DNA of 52,450 nucleotides from Candidatus Hydrogenedentota bacterium (GTDB lineage: Bacteria; Hydrogenedentota; Hydrogenedentia; Hydrogenedentales; JAJRTN01). The notes beneath the pieces are model-generated. The model searched no databases and had not been told where the DNA came from. It saw nothing but the letters and a program-made list of their open reading frames with translations. Numbering within the stretch: the first letter of the stretch is position 1; every line of letters starts with the position of its first letter. This document shows, piece after piece, positions 9,009 through 18,164 of this stretch. The position numbers and the translations under genes were made by a program. The stretch is taken from contig JAJRTN010000047.1 in assembly GCA_024278275.1 (NCBI GenBank), positions 1-52,450 on the forward strand. Direction: 5' to 3'.

Positions 9009-11816
9009 GTGTGTTCCTCCCAGGGAGGATACAGTCTCTTGCAGGCACGACAACCCAACGGGGCCGGTTCGCCGCATTCCGCCGAAGCACCACGCGTCGA
9101 ACACTTCGATTTTTCCTCGTCCGATGATCGTTCCGGTCCTCTATCCATGTTGTTCTCTCCCCGGGCCGTCGCGGTAATTGGAGCCACGGATTCCGCCGAC
9201 AGTAACGGGCGAACGGTACTCTGGAACCTGGTGAGCAATCCCTTCGGGGGCACCGTCTACGCGGTCAACCCGAAGAGACACAGTGTGCTGGGCATCAAGG
9301 CCTATCCCGATCTTGCCTCGCTCCCCGAGCCGATTGATCTCGCCGTGATCGTTTCCCCGGCGCACGAAGTGCCGACGATCATCCAGGATTGCGCGGCGGC
9401 AAAGGTGGGGGCCGCCATCATTATGTCGAGCGGATTCGCGGAGTGCGGCCATGAAGGGGCGCGTCTCCAGGAAGCCATGATGAAAGAGGCCCGCCGTGGC
9501 GGCGTGCGTGTCCTCGGTCCAAGCTCTTTCGGTGTCATGTGTCCTCCCGCGGGTATCAGCGCCAGCGTGGCGGCGGCACCCGCCCGGGCGGGAAGCGTCG
9601 GCTTCATCAGCCAGAGCGCGGCCCTCTGCGCATCCATCCTGGACTGGAGCTTTCGGGCCAGTTTGGGGTTCAGCGCTTTTGTATCGGTAGGCGCCATGGC
9701 GGACATCGCCTGGGGCGACCTCATTTACCATCTCGGCGACGACCCCGCGACACAAAGCATCGTCATCTACATGGAAACCATCGGCGACGCGCGGGCCTTT
9801 CTCAGCGCGGCCCGCGAGGTGGCCCTGAGCAAACCCATCATCGTGTTGAAGGCCGGTCGCACCGAGGCCGCCGTCCAATCCGCCATTTCTCACACGGGCG
9901 CGCTCGCGGAAAGCGACGAGGTCACCTCCGCGGCGTTCCGCCGGAGCGGCGTGCTTCGCGTGGACGACATGGAAAGCCTTTTTTACATGGCCGAGGTGCT
10001 GGGAAAGCAGCCGAGCCCCAGGGGACCACGCCTCACGGTGATCACCAACGCGGGCGGTCCCGGCGTGTTGGCCACGGACGCACTCATCGCGGGCGGCGGA
10101 AAGATCGCCGAGCTTGAGAAAGAAACGGTCGCCGCCATGGACGAACTTCTCCCGCCCCGGTGGATGCGCCGGAACCCGGTCAACCTGCAGGCCGACGCCA
10201 CGCCGGAGCGCTACAGCCAGACCCTGGCCCTGGCCCTGGAGGATGAAAACACCGACGGGGTATTGCTCATCCTCACCCCCCGCACCGCCACCGACCCCAC
10301 GAAGACGGCGGAGGCCATTCGGGAATGTGCCGGACTGGGACGCAAACCCGTGCTGGCGAGCTGGATGGGCGGCGCGGATGTGGCCTTCGGCGCGTCGCTG
10401 CTCAGTGACGCCGGAATTCCGACCTTCTCCTACCCCGATACGGCGGCCCGCGTCTTCAACTACATGTGGCGCTACAGTTACAATCTGCGTGGCATCTACG
10501 AGACGCCGGCCCTCGCGGCGTCCCGGCACGAAACCGAGCCCGACCATGGGCGGGTGGAGAGCATGATCCAGTTCGCCCTCGAAGGAGGGCGTGACGCCCT
10601 GGCGGAACATGACTCAAAGGAATTGCTTTCCGCTTACGGTGTTCCCGTGGTGGAAACGCAGGCCGCCCGAAGCGTGCATGACGCCCTGGTTGCCGCTGAT
10701 GATATCGGCTATCCTGTCGTCCTCAAGCTCTGTTCCGACACCATCGCGCACAAGAGCGACGTAGGCGGCGTGCAGCTCAACCTGAACGACGGCGACGCCG
10801 TGCGCCGCGCCTTCGATACCATCGAAACCAACGTCGGGGAACGGGCCGGCGAGGAACACTTCCAGGGCGTCACCGTGCAGCCCATGATCCAGGCCAACGG
10901 CTACGAGGTCATCCTCGGAAGCGCCATCGATCCCCAGTTCGGCCCCGTACTCATTTTCGGCGCCGGGGGGCAATTGGTCGAGTACATGCGTGACCGCGCC
11001 CTGGCGCTGCCACCGCTCAACAGTACGCTGGCCCGACGCATGATGGAGCAGACCAGTATCTTCCGCGCCATCCAGGCAGGCTGGGGCGGTGCCGCCATCG
11101 ACATCGCACGCCTGGAAGAATTGCTCGTGCGCTTCAGCTATCTCGTGGCCGAGCAACGCTGGATCAGCTCGGTGGACATCAATCCCCTGCTGGTGGGCCC
11201 CGATCGTCTGATCGCCCTGGACGCGGTGGTGGCTCTCCACCCGCGGGACACGAGGGCCAGCGGTTTCCCGAGACTGGCGATACGGCCTTATCCGTCGGAG
11301 TATGTGTCGAGTTGCACGCTCAAAAACGGAGACACGGTGACCTTGCGTCCCATCCGGCCCGAAGACGAGCCCCTCATGGTGCGCTTCCACCAGACCCTTT
11401 CCAACGACACCGTCTACTACCGCTACCTCGGTCTGCTGGCCCTCGATGAACGGATCCGGCACGAGCGCCTGGTCCGTCTGTGTTTCATCGACTACGACCG
11501 GGAACTGGCCCTCGTGGCGCAACAGGAAGATCCCGAAAGCGGGGAGCGGGCCATTCTGGGCATCGGCCGTATCATCCGCATGCACGGTTCAGACGATGCT
11601 GACTTCGCCGTCGTCATCAGTGACGCCCGGCAGGGCCTGGGACTGGGCACGCATCTGCTTAAGCGGATGATCGAGGTGGCCCGCAGCGAGGGCATCGCCC
11701 GGCTTCACGGTGATGTGCTGCCCGAAAACCGGGCGATGCTGGCACTCTGTGCCCGCCTCGGTTTCCGGGAACACCGCAGAGAACGGGAAACGGTGACGGT
11801 GGAGATGACCTTGTGA
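9009..11816 (+). CDS. ADP-forming acyl-CoA synthetase fused to GNAT acetyltransferase
   Basis: A 935-residue fusion. Order: CoA-binding Rossmann domain (about 47-170, starting [14 protein letters not shown]); succinyl-CoA-ligase-like domains carrying His295 in [13 protein letters not shown], the phospho-histidine position of ADP-forming acetyl-CoA synthetases; ATP-grasp domain (about 535-765, [21 protein letters not shown]); then a C-terminal GNAT domain (about 778-935, [19 protein letters not shown] acetyl-CoA loop). The architecture matches Pat/PatZ-type protein acetyltransferases. In PatZ the synthetase domain is reported to lack the catalytic His, which is kept here, so acyl-CoA/ATP interconversion remains plausible. 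The start is uncertain: GTG at 9009 lies 16 bases from TAAGGAGG, while an in-frame TTG at 9039 has AGGGAGG 10 bases upstream. The 3' end is duplicated downstream (12628-12702). Confidence 0.9.
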   Translation: MCSSQGGYSLLQARQPNGAGSPHSAEAPRVEHFDFSSSDDRSGPLSMLFSPRAVAVIGATDSADSNGRTVLWNLVSNPFGGTVYAVNPKRHSVLGIKAYPDLASLPEPIDLAVIVSPAHEVPTIIQDCAAAKVGAAIIMSSGFAECGHEGARLQEAMMKEARRGGVRVLGPSSFGVMCPPAGISASVAAAPARAGSVGFISQSAALCASILDWSFRASLGFSAFVSVGAMADIAWGDLIYHLGDDPATQSIVIYMETIGDARAFLSAAREVALSKPIIVLKAGRTEAAVQSAISHTGALAESDEVTSAAFRRSGVLRVDDMESLFYMAEVLGKQPSPRGPRLTVITNAGGPGVLATDALIAGGGKIAELEKETVAAMDELLPPRWMRRNPVNLQADATPERYSQTLALALEDENTDGVLLILTPRTATDPTKTAEAIRECAGLGRKPVLASWMGGADVAFGASLLSDAGIPTFSYPDTAARVFNYMWRYSYNLRGIYETPALAASRHETEPDHGRVESMIQFALEGGRDALAEHDSKELLSAYGVPVVETQAARSVHDALVAADDIGYPVVLKLCSDTIAHKSDVGGVQLNLNDGDAVRRAFDTIETNVGERAGEEHFQGVTVQPMIQANGYEVILGSAIDPQFGPVLIFGAGGQLVEYMRDRALALPPLNSTLARRMMEQTSIFRAIQAGWGGAAIDIARLEELLVRFSYLVAEQRWISSVDINPLLVGPDRLIALDAVVALHPRDTRASGFPRLAIRPYPSEYVSSCTLKNGDTVTLRPIRPEDEPLMVRFHQTLSNDTVYYRYLGLLALDERIRHERLVRLCFIDYDRELALVAQQEDPESGERAILGIGRIIRMHGSDDADFAVVISDARQGLGLGTHLLKRMIEVARSEGIARLHGDVLPENRAMLALCARLGFREHRRERETVTVEMTL
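11683..11816 (+). repeat. Direct repeat copy 1 (3' end of GNAT domain)
   Basis: Two blocks of this gene tail recur downstream. The 20 bases 11683-11702 equal 12628-12647. The 57 bases 11760-11816 equal 12646-12702 except for one base (c at 11810, g at 12696). The roughly 57-60 bases between the blocks are absent from copy 2. This copy encodes the real C terminus of the acetyltransferase domain. Confidence 0.92.
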
Positions 11817-12682
11817 GCAAACCGACCACGAGGAATGGGCCGGTTGTTGTACGTGGACTCATTGAGGATTTTCGGGTTATCCACGGCGGCTCACCACCAT
11901 GGGCGTGGCCGTTCGTGCCCTCCGTCCCTTTCGTGGGAAAAAGATACAAGCCTGGGAAGGGATTCTTTATCTATGCGTCCGCCGAGAATCTCTCATGGCT
12001 CAATAGACAACGTGTGCCAGGCCGTTTCGTGGAGACGCGGGCCTGGAATCGTTATCGCGTCGTCTATGAAGAAAAGGGGAAAGAGAATGGCGACTTCTTC
12101 CCCGATGTAGGCATCGCACCGGTGAACCACGGGGGATTACTGGCCGCCGGACTTTTTCTTTCAGAATCTTTGGGCCTGCCGGCGAAGGCATGTCCCCGCG
12201 AATTCCTCGAATACATAGCGGTAACCAACTGGTGCAAGTTTACGGTGAAAGGTGAACGAAACCGGGATTACCTCGGGCACAGGCAATACATGCTTCCCTC
12301 TCTTCCGTTTGTGATCAGTGAACTTTCGCGATTACGGCCCCGGGTCGTGCTGATTCCCAAAGGGATCATGAATTTCCCGGTATTCGCCCGCGCCATGCAG
12401 GCGGCATCACCGGGTACGGAATTTCTCGCCGCTTATCAATTCAATGCAACCGTTGTGAACTGTCACTTGGGCGATTACCAGGAAGCGGGGGCGAGACTGT
12501 CCATAAGCTTCGAAGGATCGTCTCTCGCGCGGTGGATGGATAATCTGGCCAAGGTGCCTCGCGGTCATGCCTGGCGCTACATGGCCTATCTTGATTCCAT
12601 TGCCTCTGCCATTCCACCGCCCGGCACGCAGCGAGGGCATCGCCCGGTTTCCGGGAACACCGCAGAGAACGGGAAACGGTGA
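11813..12682 (+). CDS. Protein of unknown function, possibly uracil-DNA-glycosylase-like fold
   Basis: A 289-residue frame beginning with a GTG that overlaps the preceding TGA (GTGA). I do not recognise a family with certainty. The middle has the sequence shape of UDG-superfamily proteins: an AVTNWCKF-type strand followed by [23 protein letters not shown], comparable with 'TN-x-K ... E-x(n)-L-x-P-x-V-I-x-x-G'. A convincing catalytic motif is not visible, so this is a weak suggestion. Base composition is clearly more A/T-rich than the flanks. The last 15 or so residues are read out of frame through a duplicated piece of the upstream GNAT gene, so the natural C terminus may have been lost or replaced. 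It may be an inserted or horizontally acquired gene. Confidence 0.5.
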   Translation: MSKPTTRNGPVVVRGLIEDFRVIHGGSPPWAWPFVPSVPFVGKRYKPGKGFFIYASAENLSWLNRQRVPGRFVETRAWNRYRVVYEEKGKENGDFFPDVGIAPVNHGGLLAAGLFLSESLGLPAKACPREFLEYIAVTNWCKFTVKGERNRDYLGHRQYMLPSLPFVISELSRLRPRVVLIPKGIMNFPVFARAMQAASPGTEFLAAYQFNATVVNCHLGDYQEAGARLSISFEGSSLARWMDNLAKVPRGHAWRYMAYLDSIASAIPPPGTQRGHRPVSGNTAENGKR

Positions 12683-12702
12683 CGGTGGAGATGACGTTGT
12701 GA
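12628..12702 (+). repeat. Direct repeat copy 2 (deleted duplicate of GNAT gene tail)
   Basis: This is a near-identical duplicate of 11683-11702 plus 11760-11816, joined across a short shared CGG, with the intervening bases missing. It includes the original stop region TTGTGA (12697-12702). It overlaps the 3' end of the preceding frame in another reading frame. A duplication flanking a compositionally different gene suggests an insertion that rebuilt the target gene end, or an incomplete tandem duplication. Confidence 0.9.
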
Positions 12703-12705
12703 ATG

Positions 12706-12732
12706 GTGGACCCAGTGGACGGAGTGGACCCG
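12706..12732. repeat. 9-base tandem repeat (GTGGACCCA-type, 3 units)
   Basis: Three consecutive 9-base units, GTGGACCCA, GTGGACGGA and GTGGACCCG, lie immediately after duplicate copy 2. Related GTCCACT-type words occur in the mutL linker (50660-50700) and near 6310-6350, so this looks like a dispersed low-complexity family. Confidence 0.6.
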
Positions 12733-12948
12733 GCTATCCATCCACCGGTCCATAAAGTCCAACATCACGCTCCGTCTTGGCTTCCGTGTCTCCCATCCCG
12801 GAATTGAAGTTTGTATCTTCTCTTCTTTATGCTCAGGGAATGTTTGCCGGCCCGGAGTAAAGGACCGGCACTTCGGCGTGCGTGGCTGGCGCGTATCGCC
12901 AGGTCATTATCCGCGTTGGCAACCCAAATTTCGACTGGAGTGTGTAGC

Positions 12949-14343
12949 ATGAGCAAGAACCGAATTTCCCGCCGTGATTTCCTGGCCGCAACCACCACGA
13001 CGGCCGCCTTCGCCGTAACGGGCTGCGCCACCAACACCGCCCGCGTGGTGCCCGGCAAGATTTCTCCCAATGAGAAGTTGAATGTGGCCGCCATCGGTGC
13101 CGGGGGCAAGGGGCAGAGCGACATCCTCGGTACGTCCGCCGAAAACATTGTCGCCCTGTGTGATGCCGACTGGCGTGAAGGCGCCAGCGCCCACGAGACC
13201 ATGTACCGCGCGAAGAAGGGCGGCCACAATCCCAGGCAATACACCGACTATCGAAAGATGCTCGAGGAGATGCCCGAGATCGACGCGGTGAACGTATCGA
13301 CGCCGGACCACACCCATGCGCCCGCGGCCTACATGGCCATGAAGCTCGGCAAACACGTTTACGTGCAGAAACCCCTTACCCACACCGTTGCCGAAGCCCG
13401 TCTCCTGCGCGACACCGCCCGCGAGATGAAGGTGGTGACACAAATGGGCAACCAGGGCCATTGCGGCGACGGCGTGCGCGAACTCTGCGAGATGGTCTGG
13501 GCGGGCGCCATCGGCGACATCACGGAATCCCACACCTGGACGAACCGCCCCGTCTGGCCCCAGGGCTTCACCAAACCCCTGAAAAAGGAAGACATCCCGG
13601 AGGGACTTGATTGGGACGTATGGATCGGGACCGCGCCCATGCGCGATTTCAACGGCGGCTATGCGCCTTTCAAGTGGCGCGGCTGGTGGGACTACGGTTG
13701 CGGCGCCCTCGGCGACATGGCCTGCCACATCATGGATCCGGTCTACTGGGCTCTCCAACTCTACAAGGCCAAGACCTTCACCGTCGAACTGGTCTCGCAG
13801 GACGGCTACTTCTATCCCCAGAGTTTCCCCCACAAGTCCGTCATCAAGTACACCTTCCCAAAACGGGGCAAGATGCCCGCCGTCGAAGTTTACTGGCATG
13901 ACGGCGTGAAGGACGCCCCCGTGCGGCCCGAAGGCGTGCCGGCGGACGAGAAACTGGGCGATGGCGACAACGGATCGCTCTTCATCGGCAGCAAGGGCTT
14001 CCTTACGACCGGTTGCTACGGTGGAAACTCGCGCCTGGCACCTGCGTCGCTCATGAAAGACTATACCAAGCCCACGCCGTATCTCGAGCGCGTCCCGGGT
14101 GAAAACCCCCACACCAACTGGACCAACGCCATCAAGAATGGCGTTCAGGCGGCCTCCAACTTCGATTACGCCGCGCCTTTCTCCGAAATGGTGGTTTTCG
14201 GCAACATTGTTCTTGCCACGGGACGTCCACTCGAATATGACCGGACCAAGATGCTCATCACGAACGACAAGATGGCCAACGCCATGCTGAGCAAAGAGTA
14301 CCGCAAGGGCTGGGAGCTGCCCGTGCGCAAGCCTTCCGTATAA
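12949..14343 (+). CDS. Tat-exported Gfo/Idh/MocA family oxidoreductase
   Basis: A 464-residue NAD(P)-dependent sugar oxidoreductase-like protein. The N terminus has a twin-arginine signal (SRRDFL near residues 8-13), then a hydrophobic stretch ending VTGCATN, which resembles a lipobox. The Rossmann domain starts at LNVAAIGAGGKGQSDIL. The usual EKP motif is VQKPLTHT (about residues 138-145), a variant common in secreted members of this family. The C-terminal alpha/beta substrate domain is complete. I chose ATG at 12949 because the Tat motif follows directly; the open frame upstream to 12811 is not protein-like. It stands alone on + and ends with TAA and a strong terminator. The substrate is probably a sugar or cyclitol; whether it is an active dehydrogenase outside the cytoplasm is unknown. 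Confidence 0.88.
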   Translation: MSKNRISRRDFLAATTTTAAFAVTGCATNTARVVPGKISPNEKLNVAAIGAGGKGQSDILGTSAENIVALCDADWREGASAHETMYRAKKGGHNPRQYTDYRKMLEEMPEIDAVNVSTPDHTHAPAAYMAMKLGKHVYVQKPLTHTVAEARLLRDTAREMKVVTQMGNQGHCGDGVRELCEMVWAGAIGDITESHTWTNRPVWPQGFTKPLKKEDIPEGLDWDVWIGTAPMRDFNGGYAPFKWRGWWDYGCGALGDMACHIMDPVYWALQLYKAKTFTVELVSQDGYFYPQSFPHKSVIKYTFPKRGKMPAVEVYWHDGVKDAPVRPEGVPADEKLGDGDNGSLFIGSKGFLTTGCYGGNSRLAPASLMKDYTKPTPYLERVPGENPHTNWTNAIKNGVQAASNFDYAAPFSEMVVFGNIVLATGRPLEYDRTKMLITNDKMANAMLSKEYRKGWELPVRKPSV

Positions 14344-14360
14344 CCTTCTCCGAAACCAGG

Positions 14361-14397
14361 CGAGGGCTCCGGCTCGGGCCGGGGCCCCCGTTTTGTT
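14361..14397 (+). terminator. Rho-independent terminator after Gfo/Idh gene
   Basis: A 12-base-pair stem (CGAGGGCTCCGG / CCGGGGCCCCCG, two G-U wobbles, 6-base loop CTCGGG) is followed directly by TTTTGTTT, 18 bases after the TAA stop. Confidence 0.8.
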
Positions 14398-14427
14398 TCT
14401 CGACGGCTGTTCACCGACCACCGGGCA

Positions 14428-14506
14428 CGTCATCCCCACGCACGCGGGGCTCCATCCCTATCCTTGCTGCTATCGTTTAATGGATTCCCGCTTCCGCGGA
14501 AAACGG
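14428..14506. repeat. REP-like double stem-loop, copy A
   Basis: This resembles the element at 16111-16196. It has GTCATCCCCACGCACGCGGGGCTCC (imperfect palindrome), then about 25 bases, then TGGATTCCCGCTTCCGCGGAAAACGG. Its layout CGTCAT...hairpin...TGGAT...hairpin...ACGG matches copy B, with diverged arms. It lies between two convergent genes. Confidence 0.55.
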
Positions 14507-14566
14507 TTTGGAAGCTAATCAAGCGGGCTGCCGGCGGAGGAAAGGATAGCCGAGGGTAGAACGGCC

Positions 14567-15919
14567 CTATTCCCCTTTGTGCAGGATCTTCCCCCGGTAA
14601 CCGGGCGCCTTTCCCTCGCGCTTCTTCCAGCGCCAGCCGTCGGGGGTTGCGGCGTTGTCACGGATGACCACGGAGCCGTGGGTATTCTTTTCAATACGTT
14701 CCCTGCCGGCAATAAGGTTTCCGGTAATGATGGCCCGTTCCACGTTTTCGCCCAAACGCACCTGGGGCTTGTCTTCCATGAACTCGCACCCCCGCACGAG
14801 AATTGAGCCGCCTTTCACATCCAGGGAGACCATGTCGGGCCGGTTGACTTTATTGCCCCGGCCCCATTGCATGAAGGTGCAATCGCTGAACCCCACCGTG
14901 CCGTATCCATCCACCACGGCGTTCCGGTTCGAGGGGCCCCAGAAGGCGCAGTTCGAGAAACGGATGGTGCCCTGGTGGCTCTTCTCGACGCGAATCATGG
15001 TGGGGTCGGGCCCCCGGAAGGAAACGAACTCGCCGTTCGTGATAAGGATGCCCATGGGCGCCGTGTCCTCCACGAGAACGGCCGTGTAACAGTCATCCGC
15101 GCCGATGCCCAGGAAATTGCCGTTGGCCGCGCCGTGCTCCGTCTTGCTGAATTGGTAGCCCACGTTGTAACCGAAGCAGAAAGTGTTGAGCACGTAGTGC
15201 CAGTCGGTCTTGCCGAAGTAAAAACCCACGCCGTGCTGCTGCTGCCACTTGAAAATGGGCGTGTTGTGGGACCACCAGGGGTTCCAGTGGACATTCTCGA
15301 TCCGGCCGATGTCGTAAATAAGATCCACGTAGATCCCCATGTGGATGGGCTGGCCGTGGACGTTGCGGATGAGGGCGCGCTGATTCCTGCTCGCGTCGAT
15401 GGCATCATAGGGGTTCAATAACTGCACATCCAAAACAGCGGGATTGTTGCCCCGCATCTGGATGGTCCACGGGTACGGCATGGGCTCCTGTGCCTTTGGG
15501 TCCTGCGCGGGGTAGTGAATGGTCACCCCTTGCAGCACGCTGTTAGTATCGAGCAGGATAAAGGGCGTGCCCTCGGTGTCGCCCGCCCCCGCGTAGGGCT
15601 CCAGCACACTTCCGTAAACCGGCTTCTCATCCGTGTTGTCCCGGATACCGGCATGGGCGGGCGCATAGGCGAAGGTGCCGCGCAGTGCAACGTTCTTGGG
15701 AACCCGCAGGGAGCCGTCGAAACGATAGCGTCCCGTGGGAATGGCCACCTCGCCACCCCGCGCGGCGCCCGCGGCATCCAAAGCCTTCTGAAACGCGGCC
15801 GTGCAGTCCGTTTCACCACCGGCCACCGCGCCATAATCGGTCACCGTGAACGTGGATGCCGCCGCCTCGCCTAAACCCAGGATCATTGACCCAACCAGAA
15901 CTGCCGCAATCAAATTCAT
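14567..15919 (-). CDS. Secreted pectate-lyase-3-like right-handed beta-helix protein
   Basis: A 450-residue protein with a signal peptide (about 1-21, ending EAAAS). The domain start is typical of the pectate lyase 3 family: FTVTDYGAVAGGETDCTAAFQKALDAA, then GGEVAIPTGRYRF and a parallel beta-helix rich in GVTI, IRNV, GTIRFSNCAFWG and VGFSDCTFMQWG rungs. Such proteins cut or bind acidic polysaccharides outside the cell; the exact substrate is not predictable. A good SD (AAAGGAG, about 10 bases upstream) supports the ATG at 15919. It converges with the Gfo/Idh gene, with a terminator and REP-like element between them. Confidence 0.82.
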   Translation of the reverse strand: MNLIAAVLVGSMILGLGEAAASTFTVTDYGAVAGGETDCTAAFQKALDAAGAARGGEVAIPTGRYRFDGSLRVPKNVALRGTFAYAPAHAGIRDNTDEKPVYGSVLEPYAGAGDTEGTPFILLDTNSVLQGVTIHYPAQDPKAQEPMPYPWTIQMRGNNPAVLDVQLLNPYDAIDASRNQRALIRNVHGQPIHMGIYVDLIYDIGRIENVHWNPWWSHNTPIFKWQQQHGVGFYFGKTDWHYVLNTFCFGYNVGYQFSKTEHGAANGNFLGIGADDCYTAVLVEDTAPMGILITNGEFVSFRGPDPTMIRVEKSHQGTIRFSNCAFWGPSNRNAVVDGYGTVGFSDCTFMQWGRGNKVNRPDMVSLDVKGGSILVRGCEFMEDKPQVRLGENVERAIITGNLIAGRERIEKNTHGSVVIRDNAATPDGWRWKKREGKAPGYRGKILHKGE

Positions 15920-16308
15920 GCATTGCTCCTTTCAGCGGTTTGCCTCTCGCGGGAGAAAGAAAGCCACATTATGCGGCACGAATGCAAACAAGCGCGGGCC
16001 CACCCCCCACTCCGAAATCCTCCCCTTGGGTGCGGCAGTCCAAAATGTGTAGAATAACCCCTTACCCGTGAGGCCCTGTACCAATGGTCACAGGAATGTG
16101 TTTACCCCTTCCGTCATTCCCGCGAGAACGGGAATCCTCGGAAAAGGTTAAGCTGTCGCCCCCTATCATGGATCCCCGCTTTCGCGGGGATAACGGTTGT
16201 TCGTGACACGGACGGCCGTGGCGATGCTTGGTTCCGGCCAATCCGGGTTAGGTCTATGAAGCGGGTGAACGGGGTCGGATGGCTCCGGCCCTACCACCAG
16301 GAATACTC
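15920..16308. other. Intergenic region with REP-like element
   Basis: This is a 389-base gap between the divergent beta-helix gene (-) and the transglutaminase-like gene (+). It holds the AAAGGAG SD of the former near 15929-15935, a REP-like double hairpin at 16111-16196, and the region before the + gene. No conserved open frame is evident. Confidence 0.6.
16111..16196. repeat. REP-like double stem-loop, copy B
   Basis: Two hairpins lie in tandem. The first is CCGTCATTCCCGCGAGAACGG plus GAATCC (arms ATTCCCG/CGGGAAT). The second is ATGGATCCCCGCTTTCGCGGGG plus ATAACGG (arms ATCCCCGC/GCGGGGAT, with TTTC at the turn). The sequence resembles the widespread ATTCCCGC-AAA-GCGGGAAT class of bacterial dispersed repeats. 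Confidence 0.75.
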
Positions 16309-17148
16309 ATGGTCAACACCAGCGATCTCCCCCACCTTCTTCACTTGCTCGATGATCCCTCACCGGTCGTCCAGGCCGAAGTGGCCAAGGCGTTTTCCGC
16401 CTTCGGCGGCAAACTCGACGCGGCGCTCGACGCACTGGCCGACCCGCCCCCAACCGTTGATCGGCGGGCTATTGAACAACTCATTCTTGGTTATCGTCGC
16501 ACCTGGCTGGAGAAGGCGTGGCCCACGTGGTACGGCCTGGAGGACGATCTCGAACGTCTCGAAACGGCCCTGAGCCTCATCGCCCGCTTCCAGAGCGGTC
16601 CCGAGATCGGGAATGCCGCCTCCGAATTGTTGGACCGTCTCGCCGAGGATTTCGAGCGCCGCCCGGGAGAACACGACGCCGTGGCCCTGGCCCGGTTTCT
16701 CTTCACCGAACGCGGTTTGTCCGGCACGCGCAGCGACTACTACCGGCCCGAAAACAGCAGTATTGTCCACGTGATCCGGCGGAAAGAGGGCATCCCCATT
16801 ACACTTGCCTGTGTCTACATCCTCACGGGAGATCGCGTGGGGCTCGAAATCGGCGGCTGCAACTGGCCCAGCCACTTTCTGGCGAGAACCTATGTCAACG
16901 GTACGCTGACCCTGGTGGATTGCTTCAACGGCGGGGAATGCACCGACATCGACGCCTTTCTCAAAACCCAGGGGCCTTCGCGCGAAGCCGCCCGGACCCT
17001 GTTGGGCGACGAAGCCCCCGTGGAAGTCATTGTGAGTCGCGTACTTAACAACCTCATGCGGGCCTACCGCCGGGCGGGCAATCAGGAAGATTGTGATCTC
17101 ATCGGTGTTTTACGACGCGATTTGAACCAGTACCTTAAGACCCGCTGA
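16309..17148 (+). CDS. SirB1 family transglutaminase-like protein
   Basis: A 279-residue cytoplasmic protein of the SirB1/transglutaminase-like superfamily. The first 90 or so residues are helical (HEAT-like, LLHLLDDPSPVVQAEVAKAF). The conserved core follows: ALARFLFTERGLSG, YYRPENSSIVHVIRRKEGIPITLACVY, GLEIGGCNWPSHFLAR and VDCFNGGE. The Cys, His and Asp of a transglutaminase-like triad could correspond to Cys in ITLACVY, His in WPSHFL and Asp in VDCFNGG, but their order differs from a classic triad and activity is unproven. I prefer ATG at 16309 (CCAGGAA about 5 bases upstream); ATG at 16279 in the same frame is possible. It is the first gene of a co-directional run to 19738. Confidence 0.78.
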   Translation: MVNTSDLPHLLHLLDDPSPVVQAEVAKAFSAFGGKLDAALDALADPPPTVDRRAIEQLILGYRRTWLEKAWPTWYGLEDDLERLETALSLIARFQSGPEIGNAASELLDRLAEDFERRPGEHDAVALARFLFTERGLSGTRSDYYRPENSSIVHVIRRKEGIPITLACVYILTGDRVGLEIGGCNWPSHFLARTYVNGTLTLVDCFNGGECTDIDAFLKTQGPSREAARTLLGDEAPVEVIVSRVLNNLMRAYRRAGNQEDCDLIGVLRRDLNQYLKTR

Positions 17149-17282
17149 CGCGACTGACCCCCGTACGGTCGGGACCCGGCCTGGCATACTGCGCGCTTGA
17201 TCCGGCCGGCCCGCGCGGCGTAGGTTATGCGCCGGTTTCCTTGTCGGACAACAGTGAAGGCGACGGTGGAAAGGCATGCGCC

Positions 17283-18161
17283 ATGAATGAGCTTCCCCGC
17301 ACCCGGATAGAGGGGTTGTCCATGCCCCGGCTGATCATCGGGACCAACTGGTTCCTGGGCTGTTCCCACCAGAGCAAAGCCCGGGACCGCCACATCCTCG
17401 AAACGGTGGACGAAGCGCGCATGGCGGATATCATCGAGGTGTTCATGCGGGCCGGTGCGGACGCGGTCTATGGGGTCCACCCCCATGCGGCCCACCTCGA
17501 AAAGGCCATCCGCACGGCGGAAGACCGTACGGGTCGGGCATGCATCCGCATCGCCATCCCTATACTCAACGTGGCGGACGGCCCCGATGCGCTGTCAGAA
17601 ACGAAAACACTGCTGGATGAGTACGCGGCGTGCGGCACGCAACTGCTCATGCCCCACCAAGCCTCGACGGACGCGCTGGTGGATCGCCGCGCACGGCGTA
17701 TCACGAACATGGACATCTACGCGAGGATGATTCGCGAACGGGGCATGATCCCCGGCCTGAGCACGCACATGCCGGAAACCATTCCTTACGCCGACGAATC
17801 GGGCCTGGACGTGGCGACCTATATCCAGATCTACAACAGCGCCGGGTTCCTCATGCAGGTGGAGGTGGACTGGGTGCAGCGGATTATCTGGGAAGCGAAA
17901 AAGCCGGTGATCACGATTAAGCCGCTCGCGGCGGGCCGGTTACACCCCCTGGCGGGCCTGGCCTTTTCTTGGGCCACGTTGCGGGAACAGGATATGATTA
18001 CCGTGGGTACGCTCACGGCGGATGAAGCGGCGGAGGTGGTGGAGTATTCTTTCGCCTTGTTGGAAAAGCGGAAACCGGACATGGATTTGCAGCGCACCCG
18101 CAGCAAGCAGTACCTGGATGGGAAAGAAAACGCCGCGGCGGCGGAAAGTGAAACAGGCTGA
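17283..18161 (+). CDS. TIM-barrel protein, function unknown
   Basis: A 292-residue protein with an alternating beta/alpha pattern: RLIIGTNWFLGCSH, ADAVYGVHPHAAHLEKAI, RIAIPILNVADG, GTQLLMPHQASTD, MIPGLSTHMPETI, VDWVQRIIWEAKKPVITIKPLAAGR and ITVGTLTADEAAEVVEYS. It resembles aldo/keto-reductase-like or aldolase-like barrels, and the C-terminal MITVGTLTADEAAEVV recalls the end of AKR domains. No catalytic tetrad is certain. ATG at 17283 is chosen because the open extension to 17241 adds low-complexity residues only. The stop is 3 bases from the flavodoxin start, so the two are probably co-translated and may act together. I do not assign a reaction. Confidence 0.6.
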   Translation: MNELPRTRIEGLSMPRLIIGTNWFLGCSHQSKARDRHILETVDEARMADIIEVFMRAGADAVYGVHPHAAHLEKAIRTAEDRTGRACIRIAIPILNVADGPDALSETKTLLDEYAACGTQLLMPHQASTDALVDRRARRITNMDIYARMIRERGMIPGLSTHMPETIPYADESGLDVATYIQIYNSAGFLMQVEVDWVQRIIWEAKKPVITIKPLAAGRLHPLAGLAFSWATLREQDMITVGTLTADEAAEVVEYSFALLEKRKPDMDLQRTRSKQYLDGKENAAAAESETG

Positions 18162-18164
18162 GCG

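Noticed and set aside
14431-14459. CRISPR-repeat-like palindrome TCCCCACGCACGCGGGG
   Set aside because: It occurs once, without regular spacers or cas genes, and fits the REP-like family instead.
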